Assembly: GCA_027023665.1 (NCBI GenBank)
Contig: JALVUY010000240.1
Span: 1 to 6,119, forward strand
Length of the DNA stretch: 6,119 nucleotides
From: Methanocaldococcaceae archaeon
GTDB lineage: Archaea > AGJL01 > Methanococci > Methanococcales > Methanocaldococcaceae
Direction: 5' to 3'
Shown here: in pieces, positions 1 through 5,702 of the stretch
Position numbering within the stretch: the first letter of the stretch is position 1
Layout: every line of letters starts with the position of its first letter
The notes under the pieces: model-generated
What the model was told of the DNA's origin: nothing
What the model saw: only the letters and a program-made list of their open reading frames with translations
The model's database searches: none
Translations under genes and position numbers: made by a program

Positions 1-1
1 T

Positions 2-13
2 GTAATGAATTAC
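2..13. repeat. Short palindrome gtaat-ga-attac
   Basis: A 5-bp inverted repeat with a 2-bp centre. The same ATTAC/GTAAT word recurs at 34-38, 42-46 and, inverted, at 79-83, so this may be one of several binding sites for a regulator of the gene set starting at 98. Seen directly; the role is inference. Confidence 0.35.
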
Positions 14-20
14 CGAAAAG

Positions 21-59
21 TATATATAATATAATTACATTATTACTTACCATATATTA
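21..59 (+). promoter_or_regulatory. Promoter region with two TATA-like boxes for the element's gene set
   Basis: TATATATAAT lies at 21-30 and a second box, catatatta, at 51-59. Archaeal transcription usually starts about 25 bases past the TATA box, so the second box would put the start near 80, just before the ribosome binding site of the gene at 98. The first box would give a leader of about 50 bases. Which box is used cannot be told from the sequence. Confidence 0.5.
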
Positions 60-84
60 AGTAGTTAGTGATAAGTAAGTAATA
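41..84. promoter_or_regulatory. Perfect 10-bp inverted repeat around the TATA box (candidate operator)
   Basis: tattacttac at 41-50 is the exact reverse complement of gtaagtaata at 75-84. The left arm lies directly upstream of the TATA-like box at 51-59 and the right arm falls near the predicted transcription start. A protein bound to both arms would bracket the promoter, so autoregulation by a product of this operon is an attractive inference. Candidates are the AbrB-like protein, the winged-helix protein or the ribbon-helix-helix-like protein encoded downstream. Confidence 0.45.
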
Positions 85-97
85 AATGGGTGGAATT

Positions 98-283
98 ATG
101 AAACTTACAAAAAAAACTTGGAGAAAGCCCAGAAATGTTTGTATAACCTTTGTTGGAAAAATTGAGGAACATGGTAATTCAGGAAGATTTTACCCATCAG
201 TTCCAGCAGAATATATTGGAAAAAGAGCTCTTTTAACAATTATCGATGATGATGAAGAATTTTTTGAAAAAATTGATGAATAA
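98..283 (+). CDS. Small AbrB/SpoVT-like protein (DUF2080-like)
   Basis: A 61-residue hypothetical protein. A start at 86 would give 65 residues, but the ATG at 98 is preferred because a GGTGG ribosome binding site at 90-94 precedes it, although the 3-base spacer is short. The N-terminus is basic (MKLTKKTWRKPRN). The middle, VGKIEEHGNSGRFYPSVP followed by AEYIGKRALLTIID, resembles swapped-hairpin AbrB-type folds, particularly the small DUF2080 proteins, where a 'G-x-G ... P-K-x-W/Y-I-G-K-x-V' pattern is common. The C-terminus is an acidic tail. Proteins of this type are usually DNA-binding transition-state regulators or antitoxin-like. No toxin partner is visible in the next gene. It is first in a tight plus-strand cluster and ends 19 bases before the start of the next gene, so it may be the cluster's autoregulator. 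Family assignment is by pattern only. Confidence 0.6.
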   Translation: MKLTKKTWRKPRNVCITFVGKIEEHGNSGRFYPSVPAEYIGKRALLTIIDDDEEFFEKIDE

Positions 284-302
284 AATGTCTGTTGGTGAAA
301 AT

Positions 303-1517
303 ATGAACTCTGTCCAAGAAAAAATATTGTCATATTTATCCAATATGACTAAGGCTTCACAACAAGAAATAGTTAATGAATTAGGGATAAACAAGGGGAC
401 AGTTTCAAGAGTGTTAAAAGAACTCCATGAGAAGGGGCTTATTAAGGTAGTGGAGCAAGAGGGTAGGACCAAATACTATGCCTTAGTTACCTCCACACAG
501 CCATCCATAGAGAATGACAACACAGCAGTAATTAAAATAGACCTATCTAAGGTCAAGACCCTCAGCCAATTAAGAGATATAATAAACTCATATTTAAAAT
601 CTTACAATTGGAGTATTGGTAATTATGAGTTAGTGATTACTGCTTTAACAATAGCCAAATTTACGAATCTTAGATTATTGGTTTTTGGTTCTCAAGGAAT
701 AGGTAAAACTTGTTGTATAAAGGCAGTATTTCCAAACAATGAAGTATTTATCGAATATGATTTACACAGGAAGCAGTTAAAAGAGGTTGTTAATCTCAGA
801 GAGCATATTAAGATTATTGAGCAACAATACCGCCATACTTGGGGCGTTGAAAATCCTGCTACCTTTGATAGTTACGCAATAGTTCCATTGAGCAAAATAT
901 CCCCTTCCGACTTAATATTTAGATTCCTTCCAATTAGAGTTTTGCAATACAAATATATTCCCAACTATAAGCCAGTTGTTTTCGAGTTTTCTAACCTTAA
1001 ATTAATAGAGCCACCAAAGGATGTCTGTGATAACTTTTACAACGAAATGAAGCATTTATTATTCTTCAATAATGATGAAGCATTTGCCAAGGCGAAAATT
1101 GAGGATATGAAGTATCATGAGATTTTAGGGCTTTATGGGTTGAACAGAGAGCAGACGGTTGAGAGTTTATCAGCTGAGCAATGGAAGATTGAGAGAAAGT
1201 ATGAGAGGTTTTTAAAGAATCCTTTCCATGCTGTTAATCTTAAGGCGTTGCAGGAAGACCCTGAAATGTGGTTTAGAGTTTCTCAAGATATGCAATTGAT
1301 GAGAAATGCTTATGAGGTTTTAAAGTTTGCTTTCTCTCTTTCAAGGTCTATGGATGCAGTTAAAGATGCATATAATCTTATTGTGGATATTTTAGGAACA
1401 TGGACAAGAGTTAGGGATGATAGACCAAAAAGAAGAGATAAATCAAAAGTAAAGGTTAGAAGTGAGGCACAACCTTACTATGTTGATAGCCATGGAGTTG
1501 TCCATAATGTAATTTAG
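303..1517 (+). CDS. Winged-helix and P-loop NTPase protein of the integrated element
   Basis: A 404-residue protein if started at the ATG at 303, which has a perfect GGTGA ribosome binding site at 294-298. Upstream in-frame ATGs at 246 and 285 lack one, and 246 would overlap the preceding gene. Residues 1-62 form a MarR/IclR-like winged helix: VQEKILSYL, then QQEIVNELGINKGTVSRVL as the recognition-helix region, then the wing around VVEQEGRTKYYAL. After a linker, LLVFGSQGIGKT (125-136) is a good Walker A. A Walker B is not clear; PVVFEFSN (224-231) is a weak candidate. The C-terminal third is helical and charged, with a basic stretch near 374-385 (RPKRRDKSKVKV). The combination suggests a DNA-binding ATPase that initiates replication or partitions an extrachromosomal element, or an ATP-dependent regulator. 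I do not recognise a characterised homologue. The gene is followed after 12 bases by the exonuclease gene, so they are probably co-expressed. Confidence 0.75.
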   Translation: MNSVQEKILSYLSNMTKASQQEIVNELGINKGTVSRVLKELHEKGLIKVVEQEGRTKYYALVTSTQPSIENDNTAVIKIDLSKVKTLSQLRDIINSYLKSYNWSIGNYELVITALTIAKFTNLRLLVFGSQGIGKTCCIKAVFPNNEVFIEYDLHRKQLKEVVNLREHIKIIEQQYRHTWGVENPATFDSYAIVPLSKISPSDLIFRFLPIRVLQYKYIPNYKPVVFEFSNLKLIEPPKDVCDNFYNEMKHLLFFNNDEAFAKAKIEDMKYHEILGLYGLNREQTVESLSAEQWKIERKYERFLKNPFHAVNLKALQEDPEMWFRVSQDMQLMRNAYEVLKFAFSLSRSMDAVKDAYNLIVDILGTWTRVRDDRPKRRDKSKVKVRSEAQPYYVDSHGVVHNVI

Positions 1518-1529
1518 GGAGGAGGTAAA

Positions 1530-2060
1530 ATGACAGTTGCTATTATAGACATCGAAACTACTGGGCTTAATCCTATGGAGCATCGTATTGTAGCCATTGG
1601 TGTAAAACTTGGGGATAAGGATGTCATAATCATGGATGAGTTAGAGTATTATTTGTTAGTTAATTTTTGGAATTTGGTTGAAAAAGAGGGAATTGAAAAA
1701 TTAATAGGGTTTAATATTGACTTTGACTGGCAGTTCATTAAATTAAGAAGCTTATATCATAGGTTGAAGGTAAAACATTTCAGGAGATATCAGGGAAGAG
1801 TTGATTTAAGGCAGATTTTGAATGGGAGTAGTGGTAAGTATGTCAAAGGAACGGGATTGAAGGATTACTGTAGGTTTTTAGGTATTGATGTTCCTGAAGA
1901 TGATGCTGATGGTGAAGAAATCCCCAATCTCTGGAAACAGTTTGAGGAAACAGGTGATGAGAACTTTAAGCGTAAGATTTGTGAGCATTTAAAAAGGGAT
2001 TTGGAGAGGACTTGGAAGTTGTATAAAATATTACTCGATTGTGGTTTAATTGAAGAATAA
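1530..2060 (+). CDS. DEDD-family 3'-5' exonuclease (RNase H-like fold)
   Basis: A 176-residue single-domain nuclease. Exo I is AIIDIETTGL with D7 and E9; Exo II is IGFNIDFDWQF with D64 or D66 as the metal ligand. Exo III lies in EHLKRDLERTWKLY with D157. These acidic residues would bind two metal ions and release nucleotides from 3' ends. The residue four before D157 is His153. Classical DEDDy enzymes have Tyr in this Y-x3-D spacing, whereas DEDDh enzymes have His but in H-x4-D spacing, so this protein has the spacing of one class and the residue of the other. The start is fixed by a strong GGAGGT at 1521-1526. It has no polymerase or helicase domain. In an integrated element it may proofread or process DNA ends during replication or recombination, but RNA is also a possible substrate. 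It lies 28 bases upstream of the next gene. Confidence 0.85.
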   Translation: MTVAIIDIETTGLNPMEHRIVAIGVKLGDKDVIIMDELEYYLLVNFWNLVEKEGIEKLIGFNIDFDWQFIKLRSLYHRLKVKHFRRYQGRVDLRQILNGSSGKYVKGTGLKDYCRFLGIDVPEDDADGEEIPNLWKQFEETGDENFKRKICEHLKRDLERTWKLYKILLDCGLIEE

Positions 2061-2075
2061 TTTTTTCATTTTTGT

Positions 2076-2083
2076 AAGGTGAT
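2076..2083 (+). promoter_or_regulatory. Strong Shine-Dalgarno site AAGGTGAT
   Basis: An eight-base match to the methanogen anti-Shine-Dalgarno sequence, five bases before the ATG at 2089. It is the strongest ribosome binding site in the gene cluster and suggests that the small downstream protein is made at a comparatively high level. Confidence 0.8.
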
Positions 2084-2088
2084 TCTCA

Positions 2089-2334
2089 ATGAAAAAGTTA
2101 TCTATAAGCACTATTAGGGATGTTGATAGTAGGATGCTGAGATATTATATCCATAAGCTGGAACATCTTGGACCTATAGACCCTTTGAAACTTAAAGAGG
2201 TTATTGAGGCAAAGAAGAAGTATAGAAAGATTATAACATTATCTAACAAAGAAGCTGAGATTTTAGGTAAATACGGAAAAGCATCAAATCTTTACATAAA
2301 TTATTTAATGTTGGTGGATGGGGATGAAGAATGA
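2089..2334 (+). CDS. MJ0366-like trefoil-knotted ribbon-helix-helix protein
   Basis: An 81-residue protein that aligns, from memory, with M. jannaschii MJ0366, one of the smallest proteins known to contain a trefoil knot and structurally related to ribbon-helix-helix DNA-binding proteins. Shared blocks are LRYYIHKLE (17-25), EAKKKYRKIITL (40-51) and GKASNLYIN (63-71). The spacing between blocks also matches, but many positions differ, so this is a diverged homologue. MJ0366 is a compact dimer-forming protein with no settled cellular role. The start is fixed by AAGGTGAT at 2076-2083. The end overlaps the integrase start (ATG at 2324) by 11 bases, which implies translational coupling. This gene order matches MJ0366-MJ0367, where MJ0367 is annotated as an integrase. 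A role as a recombination directionality factor or regulator of the integrase is inferred from that coupling, not shown. Confidence 0.8.
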   Translation: MKKLSISTIRDVDSRMLRYYIHKLEHLGPIDPLKLKEVIEAKKKYRKIITLSNKEAEILGKYGKASNLYINYLMLVDGDEE

Positions 2335-3307
2335 GAATAAAAATTTCAATTTTAATCTTTTGCTTATAAAAAAGCCGAGAGGAGAGGAATTTGAAGAAAC
2401 AGATGAAATTAGACAATGGTTAGAAAAATTTAAAGAGGAAAGGGAATTCGATGGGATAAAGCCAACGACCATAGAAGGAGATTTAGCGAGGTTAAAAGTT
2501 TTTTTAGGTTTTTGTTATCACAGACTAAACAAATCTCCCGATAAGCTTAAAACGCATGATTTTGTAAAATTTTTCAATTATTTAGAAAAAGAAAGAGGAT
2601 TATCTAAAAGTTCATTAAGAAAATATTTTCTTTTGTTAAAAGTGTTTTACAAAGTTATGAGGATGCAACATGTTATAAAAGAGTTTGTTGAAGAGAGTAG
2701 GGAAAGAAAGAGGTTTGCTAAGATTGAGATTAAGAAAAGAGACCCTGCAGATGCTGAAATTATTAATATGGTCCTACAAAAAATAATGGAGTCAAGGAGT
2801 AGAACTAAAATTAGGGATGCTTTGATTATCAGGTTTAAGTGGGATACTGGCTGTAGAATTTCTGAGATATTAAATCTTAGGTTAAAAGATTGTGATTTAG
2901 AGAAAGGAATTTTCAGAATAACTGATACTAAATCTCATGAGGAGAGGATTGTAGCATGTAGAGAGGACACATTAGAATTTTTGAGGCAGTATGTTCAATT
3001 CAATATTAAGAAAGGGCCTAATGATTATTTGTTCCAGAACCATAAAGGAGAACAAGTTGATAGAAACTGGATTAGTTATGTGTTTAGGAAAGCTATTAAT
3101 GAACTAAAAAAAGAGGGCAAGATACCAAAGAATAAGAGGATTGTTTTACATTCAGTTAGGAGTGGGAGAATTATGGACTTGTTAGAAAAACTGCCGATTG
3201 ATGTTGTAAGTGAGATAGTGGGTCATCACAGCATAGAGGTAACTATGAGATATGTGGATGAAAAAAAGAGGTTGAAGGATTATATTAAAATACTTAAAAA
3301 AATTTAA
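2324..3307 (+). CDS. Tyrosine recombinase / integrase (MJ0367-like, XerC/D family)
   Basis: A 327-residue tyrosine recombinase. The ATG at 2324 is preferred over 2318 because GGTGG at 2313-2317 then sits six bases upstream. Residues 28-118 are a helical core-binding (SAM-like) domain. The catalytic domain carries the full set: R178 in GCRISEIL, a candidate K203 in TDTKSHEE, H276-x-x-R279 in LHSVRSGR, H301 in VGHHSIEVT, and the nucleophile Y310 in MRYVD. All catalytic residues are present, so the enzyme is probably active. It would cut and rejoin DNA by way of a 3'-phosphotyrosine intermediate during insertion or excision of the element. The gene is intact, not split as in SSV-type integration, so it belongs to the kind that stays whole in the integrated state. 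It lies at the element's right end, about 110 bases from the tRNA-Ser gene, the presumed attachment site. Confidence 0.92.
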   Translation: MKNENKNFNFNLLLIKKPRGEEFEETDEIRQWLEKFKEEREFDGIKPTTIEGDLARLKVFLGFCYHRLNKSPDKLKTHDFVKFFNYLEKERGLSKSSLRKYFLLLKVFYKVMRMQHVIKEFVEESRERKRFAKIEIKKRDPADAEIINMVLQKIMESRSRTKIRDALIIRFKWDTGCRISEILNLRLKDCDLEKGIFRITDTKSHEERIVACREDTLEFLRQYVQFNIKKGPNDYLFQNHKGEQVDRNWISYVFRKAINELKKEGKIPKNKRIVLHSVRSGRIMDLLEKLPIDVVSEIVGHHSIEVTMRYVDEKKRLKDYIKILKKI

Positions 3308-3308
3308 C

Positions 3309-3338
3309 TTTACTATGCATTGGACTTTTTTACTATGC
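3309..3338. repeat. Direct repeat tttactatgc, two copies 20 bp apart, with an imperfect inverted copy
   Basis: tttactatgc occurs at 3309-3318 and 3329-3338. A related inverted word, gcgtagtg, occurs at 3351-3358 (two mismatches to gcatagta). Two copies two helical turns apart between an integrase gene and a tRNA gene are what arm-type binding sites for an integrase or an accessory factor would look like. The repeats are seen directly; the function is inferred. Confidence 0.45.
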
Positions 3339-3363
3339 TGGATTTATCCTGCGTAGTGAATTA

Positions 3364-3416
3364 ACATTAATGTAAAAAAATTTAACTGGGATGTTTAGAA
3401 AATAGACATTAATGTA
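3364..3416. repeat. Two copies of palindrome acattaatgt(a), 42 bp apart, beside the tRNA 3' end
   Basis: acattaatgta is present at 3364-3374 and 3406-3416. The first ten bases are a perfect palindrome. The copies are in phase, 42 bp (four helical turns) apart, and the second ends at the base before the CCA end of tRNA-Ser. They are candidate integrase or excisionase binding sites and may mark the right attachment site (attR). The matching attL would lie outside the window. Confidence 0.45.
3374..3383 (-). terminator. T-run terminator of tRNA-Ser
   Basis: On the minus strand, seven consecutive T residues (complement of 3374-3380) lie about 37 bases past the tRNA 3' end. Archaeal RNA polymerase stops at such T-runs. 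The run overlaps the edge of the first palindrome copy. Confidence 0.4.
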
Positions 3417-3506
3417 TGGCGCAGGGGCTGGGATTTGAACCCAGGCGGGGCAAAGCCCCACTGGATCTCAAGTCCAGCGCCGTAGTCCTGGCTTGGCTAC
3501 CCCTGC
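3417..3506 (-). tRNA. tRNA-Ser(UGA), CCA encoded
   Basis: A complete class II tRNA. The acceptor stem is GCAGGGG/CCCCUGC. The anticodon stem is CUGGA/UCCAG with loop CUUGAGA, giving anticodon UGA, which reads UCA. The long variable arm GGGGC-UUU-GCCCC and the discriminator G73 are both typical of serine tRNAs. The T-arm is CUGGG-UUCAAAU-CCCAG. The CCA tail is encoded (complement of 3417-3419). Its 3' end faces the integrase gene, so the element to the left was probably inserted at this tRNA. The tRNA is intact after integration, as expected when the element carries a copy of the replaced 3' segment. Confidence 0.96.
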
Positions 3507-3529
3507 TCACAAACTGTCAAGCACTATGA

Positions 3530-3556
3530 ATAATATACTGATTTAGTATATATATT
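3530..3556 (-). promoter_or_regulatory. Probable TATA region of tRNA-Ser
   Basis: taatata at 3531-3537 (TATATTA on the minus strand) lies about 28 bases upstream of the mature tRNA 5' end, the usual distance. A second AT-only run, tagtatatatat, at 3545-3555 is farther away and may serve as an alternative. Identified by position only. Confidence 0.4.
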
Positions 3557-3566
3557 TTACGGTTGC

Positions 3567-3580
3567 ATTATTTAAATATA
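3567..3580 (+). promoter_or_regulatory. Probable TATA box of the DUF389 gene
   Basis: attatttaaatata lies about 50 bases upstream of the TTG at 3628, giving a predicted transcription start near 3604 and a short leader carrying the GGTGGA site. Confidence 0.4.
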
Positions 3581-3627
3581 TTTGGGTTTATACCATCTAA
3601 ATAACATCACTGGATTAGGTGGAATTT

Positions 3628-4623
3628 TTGAAATTGAGATATATTGAATGTTATGTTCCAAAGCACATATTTGGAGGATTAGATAAAATTTTAGAGGACT
3701 GTGAGGATATTATTTGGAATAGTGTAGAAGAAACTAACAACTTTATGGTTATAAAAATATTAACAACACTGAAAAATACTGAAAAAATATTAGATAAGCT
3801 TAATAAAGAATACGGTGGTTCTAAATTCAGAATTATTGTGTTTGAGCCAAAAACTACAATTCCTGCAGTAGAAAAAGATGAAAAAGAAAGTAATGAAGAA
3901 GATTCAGAAAAAGTCCAAGAATTAGAAAGATTGAGTCGGCAAGAAATATACAATAAAGTGTCAGAGATAGTACATTCTCCAAAAGAATACTATTTGATGT
4001 TAATATTATCAACAATTGTTGCGGCAATAGGGATATGGAAAAATGATGTAGCAATAATTATTGCCTCTATGATTATCGCTCCTCTTTTAAGTCCAAATAT
4101 GGCTTTGTCTTTTTCTATGGCAATAGCCGATAGAGATTTAGCAAAGAAATCTTTAAAAGATTTAATTTTAGGCATTGGATTAGTAATATTACTTTCAGTT
4201 TTTTTAGGGTATATTCTTCCAGTATCTATAAAAAACCCGCAAATAATTTCAAGAATGAACTTGGGAATTGAAGATATTTTAATAGCGTTATGTGCTGGTA
4301 TCGTTGGAGCGTTGTCTGTAGTCTCTGACATCCCTTCTGTCGTCGTAGGCGTGATGATTGCAGTAGCATTACTACCTCCATTAGTCGCTTTTGGATTAAC
4401 CGTAGGATCAGGATATTTTATTGAGTCCATTCCGATTTTAATGTTATTCTTGATAAATATAATCTGCATAAATTTATCTTCAAGTGTTATTTTTGCAATA
4501 TATGGAATTTCTCCGTATAAGTTGTGGGATAAAGAAGAGGCAAAGAAATTAACAATTTTTTCAATATTGGTTTGGTGTATTCTTTTAATTGTTGCAGTTG
4601 TTATAATATACATCTATTTTTAA
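3628..4623 (+). CDS. DUF389 / TIGR00341-family integral membrane protein
   Basis: A 331-residue membrane protein of unknown function. The start is probably TTG at 3628: AGGTGGA at 3617-3623 is the ribosome binding site and the product then begins MKLRYIECYVP. The in-frame GTG at 3619 lies inside that site and would add only three residues. Residues 1-75 look like a small alpha/beta (ACT- or ferredoxin-like) soluble domain. Residues 82-112 are a charged, probably helical linker (EKDEKESNEEDSEK). About seven membrane segments follow, near 121-137, 141-159, 178-199, 215-233, 236-258, 265-290 and 307-330. The family hallmarks are paired motifs SMIIAPLLSP (147-156) and GVMIAVALLPP (241-251), which suggest an internal repeat within the membrane domain. 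A transport role is often suspected for the family but is not established. It stands alone, between the divergent tRNA-Ser and its own terminator. Confidence 0.85.
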   Translation: MKLRYIECYVPKHIFGGLDKILEDCEDIIWNSVEETNNFMVIKILTTLKNTEKILDKLNKEYGGSKFRIIVFEPKTTIPAVEKDEKESNEEDSEKVQELERLSRQEIYNKVSEIVHSPKEYYLMLILSTIVAAIGIWKNDVAIIIASMIIAPLLSPNMALSFSMAIADRDLAKKSLKDLILGIGLVILLSVFLGYILPVSIKNPQIISRMNLGIEDILIALCAGIVGALSVVSDIPSVVVGVMIAVALLPPLVAFGLTVGSGYFIESIPILMLFLINIICINLSSSVIFAIYGISPYKLWDKEEAKKLTIFSILVWCILLIVAVVIIYIYF

Positions 4624-4627
4624 TATC

Positions 4628-4650
4628 TATTATTAATTTTTTAACTTTGT
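4628..4650 (+). terminator. T-rich terminator after the DUF389 gene
   Basis: A run of tattattaattttttaact follows the stop codon by a few bases, and T-rich sequence of this kind ends archaeal transcripts. No hairpin is evident. Confidence 0.4.
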
Positions 4651-4676
4651 TTGAAATTATTATATAGTTGGTAGAA

Positions 4677-4725
4677 TCATATAAATAAGGTTGAATAAAA
4701 AGTTTAAAAAATAATTGAATGGTGG
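4677..4725 (+). promoter_or_regulatory. Promoter and ribosome binding site of the SelB-like gene
   Basis: catataaata at 4679-4687 and surrounding bases form a TATA-like box about 50 bases before the ATG. GGTGG at 4721-4725 is the ribosome binding site, four bases before the ATG at 4730. An earlier candidate box, attatatag, lies near 4658-4666. Confidence 0.45.
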
Positions 4726-4729
4726 TTAA

Positions 4730-5659
4730 ATGGAAGGTTTGACAGTAGGATTGTTTGGACACATTGAAGGTGTTGGAAAAGAGTTGGGAAAAAAAGGAAC
4801 ATCAACAGATATAACTTTTTATAACTCTAAACAGGGAAAAAAAGTAGTATGTTATGTAGAACCTACAAGATATCCTGATAGAATAAATCCTTTAATATAT
4901 ACGATAAATATGATGGACTACCCATTAGTTTTTATTGATGAAATTACTGGAGAGTTAGGTGAGACTCTCTTAGCCTTAGATATGTTTGAAATAGACAAAG
5001 GATTTTTTGTTTTAGGGGATTATGTCGATGTTGATATGCTAAAAAATATAATATCACAAACTTCAATGAAAAATTTTGAAATATTAGAGAAGAATTTTAT
5101 AGACATTAGAGAGAAAATAGTTAATTTAAATGTAGAAAGAGATTATGATGGAAATGTAAAAATTCCTATAGACCACTATTTTACAGTTAGAAGTGTTGGA
5201 ACTGTGATATTAGGTAAAGTAGAATCTGGAACAGTGAAAGTTCATGATAACCTAAATATATATCCAATCAACAAAACAGTTATGGTTAGAAGCATTCAAA
5301 TTCACGACAATGATTTTAAAGAGGCAAAGGCAGGGAATAGAGTAGGTTTAGCGTTAAAAGGAATAACTACTGAGGAATTAGATAGAGGTTATATATTGTC
5401 TGATAAATATCTAAAAGTAACTGATGAGATTGATATAAAAATAAATTGGAATCCTTTTAGACAGAAAGATGTAAAAGAAGGAGAGAATTATCAAATAATT
5501 GTAGGACTACAAAGTGTTCCTTGCTCTGTTGAAGAAGTTAATGGAAATAATGTTAAACTAAAACTACAAAAAAATATTGCCTACGATGTTGGAGATAAAG
5601 TATGTTTAATAGATGGAAGTGCAAAAGTTAGAATAGTTGGAGTGGGAACCTTAGAATAA
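4730..5659 (+). CDS. SelB-like protein (SelBL) with eroded GTPase motifs
   Basis: A 309-residue, three-domain protein resembling elongation factors of the SelB/EF-Tu superfamily and matching the archaeal SelB-like (SelBL) family described in the literature. In the G domain (1-135), the P-loop position reads GHIEGVGKE (10-18). This is one residue longer than the canonical GHVDHGKT and has Glu where Ser/Thr should bind magnesium. The switch I trace KGTSTDITFYN (22-32) is still recognisable. The DxPGH motif is replaced by VEPTRYP (43-49), and no NKxD is visible near 95-103. GTP hydrolysis is therefore unlikely. Domain 2 (about 140-225) is well conserved, with IPIDHYFTVRSVGTV, then VRSIQIHD and AGNRVGLALKG. 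Domain 3 runs from 226 to the end. It lacks the long C-terminal extension that binds SECIS elements in bacterial SelB. A role in tRNA or ribosome binding without a GTPase cycle is plausible, but the function is unknown. Confidence 0.85.
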   Translation: MEGLTVGLFGHIEGVGKELGKKGTSTDITFYNSKQGKKVVCYVEPTRYPDRINPLIYTINMMDYPLVFIDEITGELGETLLALDMFEIDKGFFVLGDYVDVDMLKNIISQTSMKNFEILEKNFIDIREKIVNLNVERDYDGNVKIPIDHYFTVRSVGTVILGKVESGTVKVHDNLNIYPINKTVMVRSIQIHDNDFKEAKAGNRVGLALKGITTEELDRGYILSDKYLKVTDEIDIKINWNPFRQKDVKEGENYQIIVGLQSVPCSVEEVNGNNVKLKLQKNIAYDVGDKVCLIDGSAKVRIVGVGTLE

Positions 5660-5702
5660 TAAAATTTTAATATCATTAATATCATAAAATTTAATTTGGG
5701 GT

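Noticed and set aside
233..472. 79-codon minus-strand open frame
   Set aside because: Opposite the AbrB-like and winged-helix genes, both of which have ribosome binding sites and domain evidence; nothing supports the antisense frame.
98..1517. Toxin-antitoxin pair formed by the AbrB-like protein and the next gene
   Set aside because: The following 404-residue winged-helix/P-loop protein has no toxin motif (PIN, RelE, MazF), so the pairing lacks support.
2324..3307. SSV-type integrase that is split on integration
   Set aside because: The integrase gene is intact with all catalytic residues and lies 110 bases away from the tRNA, not interrupted by the attachment site.
3651..4054. Two further minus-strand open frames (3651-3953 and 3854-4054)
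   Set aside because: Both are shadows of the DUF389 gene's N-terminal region, rich in Ser/Leu from complementing an AT-rich coding strand.
3990..4613. 207-codon open frame on the minus strand
   Set aside because: It lies wholly opposite the DUF389 gene, whose membrane segments and family motifs are clear, and it has no ribosome binding site or recognisable motif.
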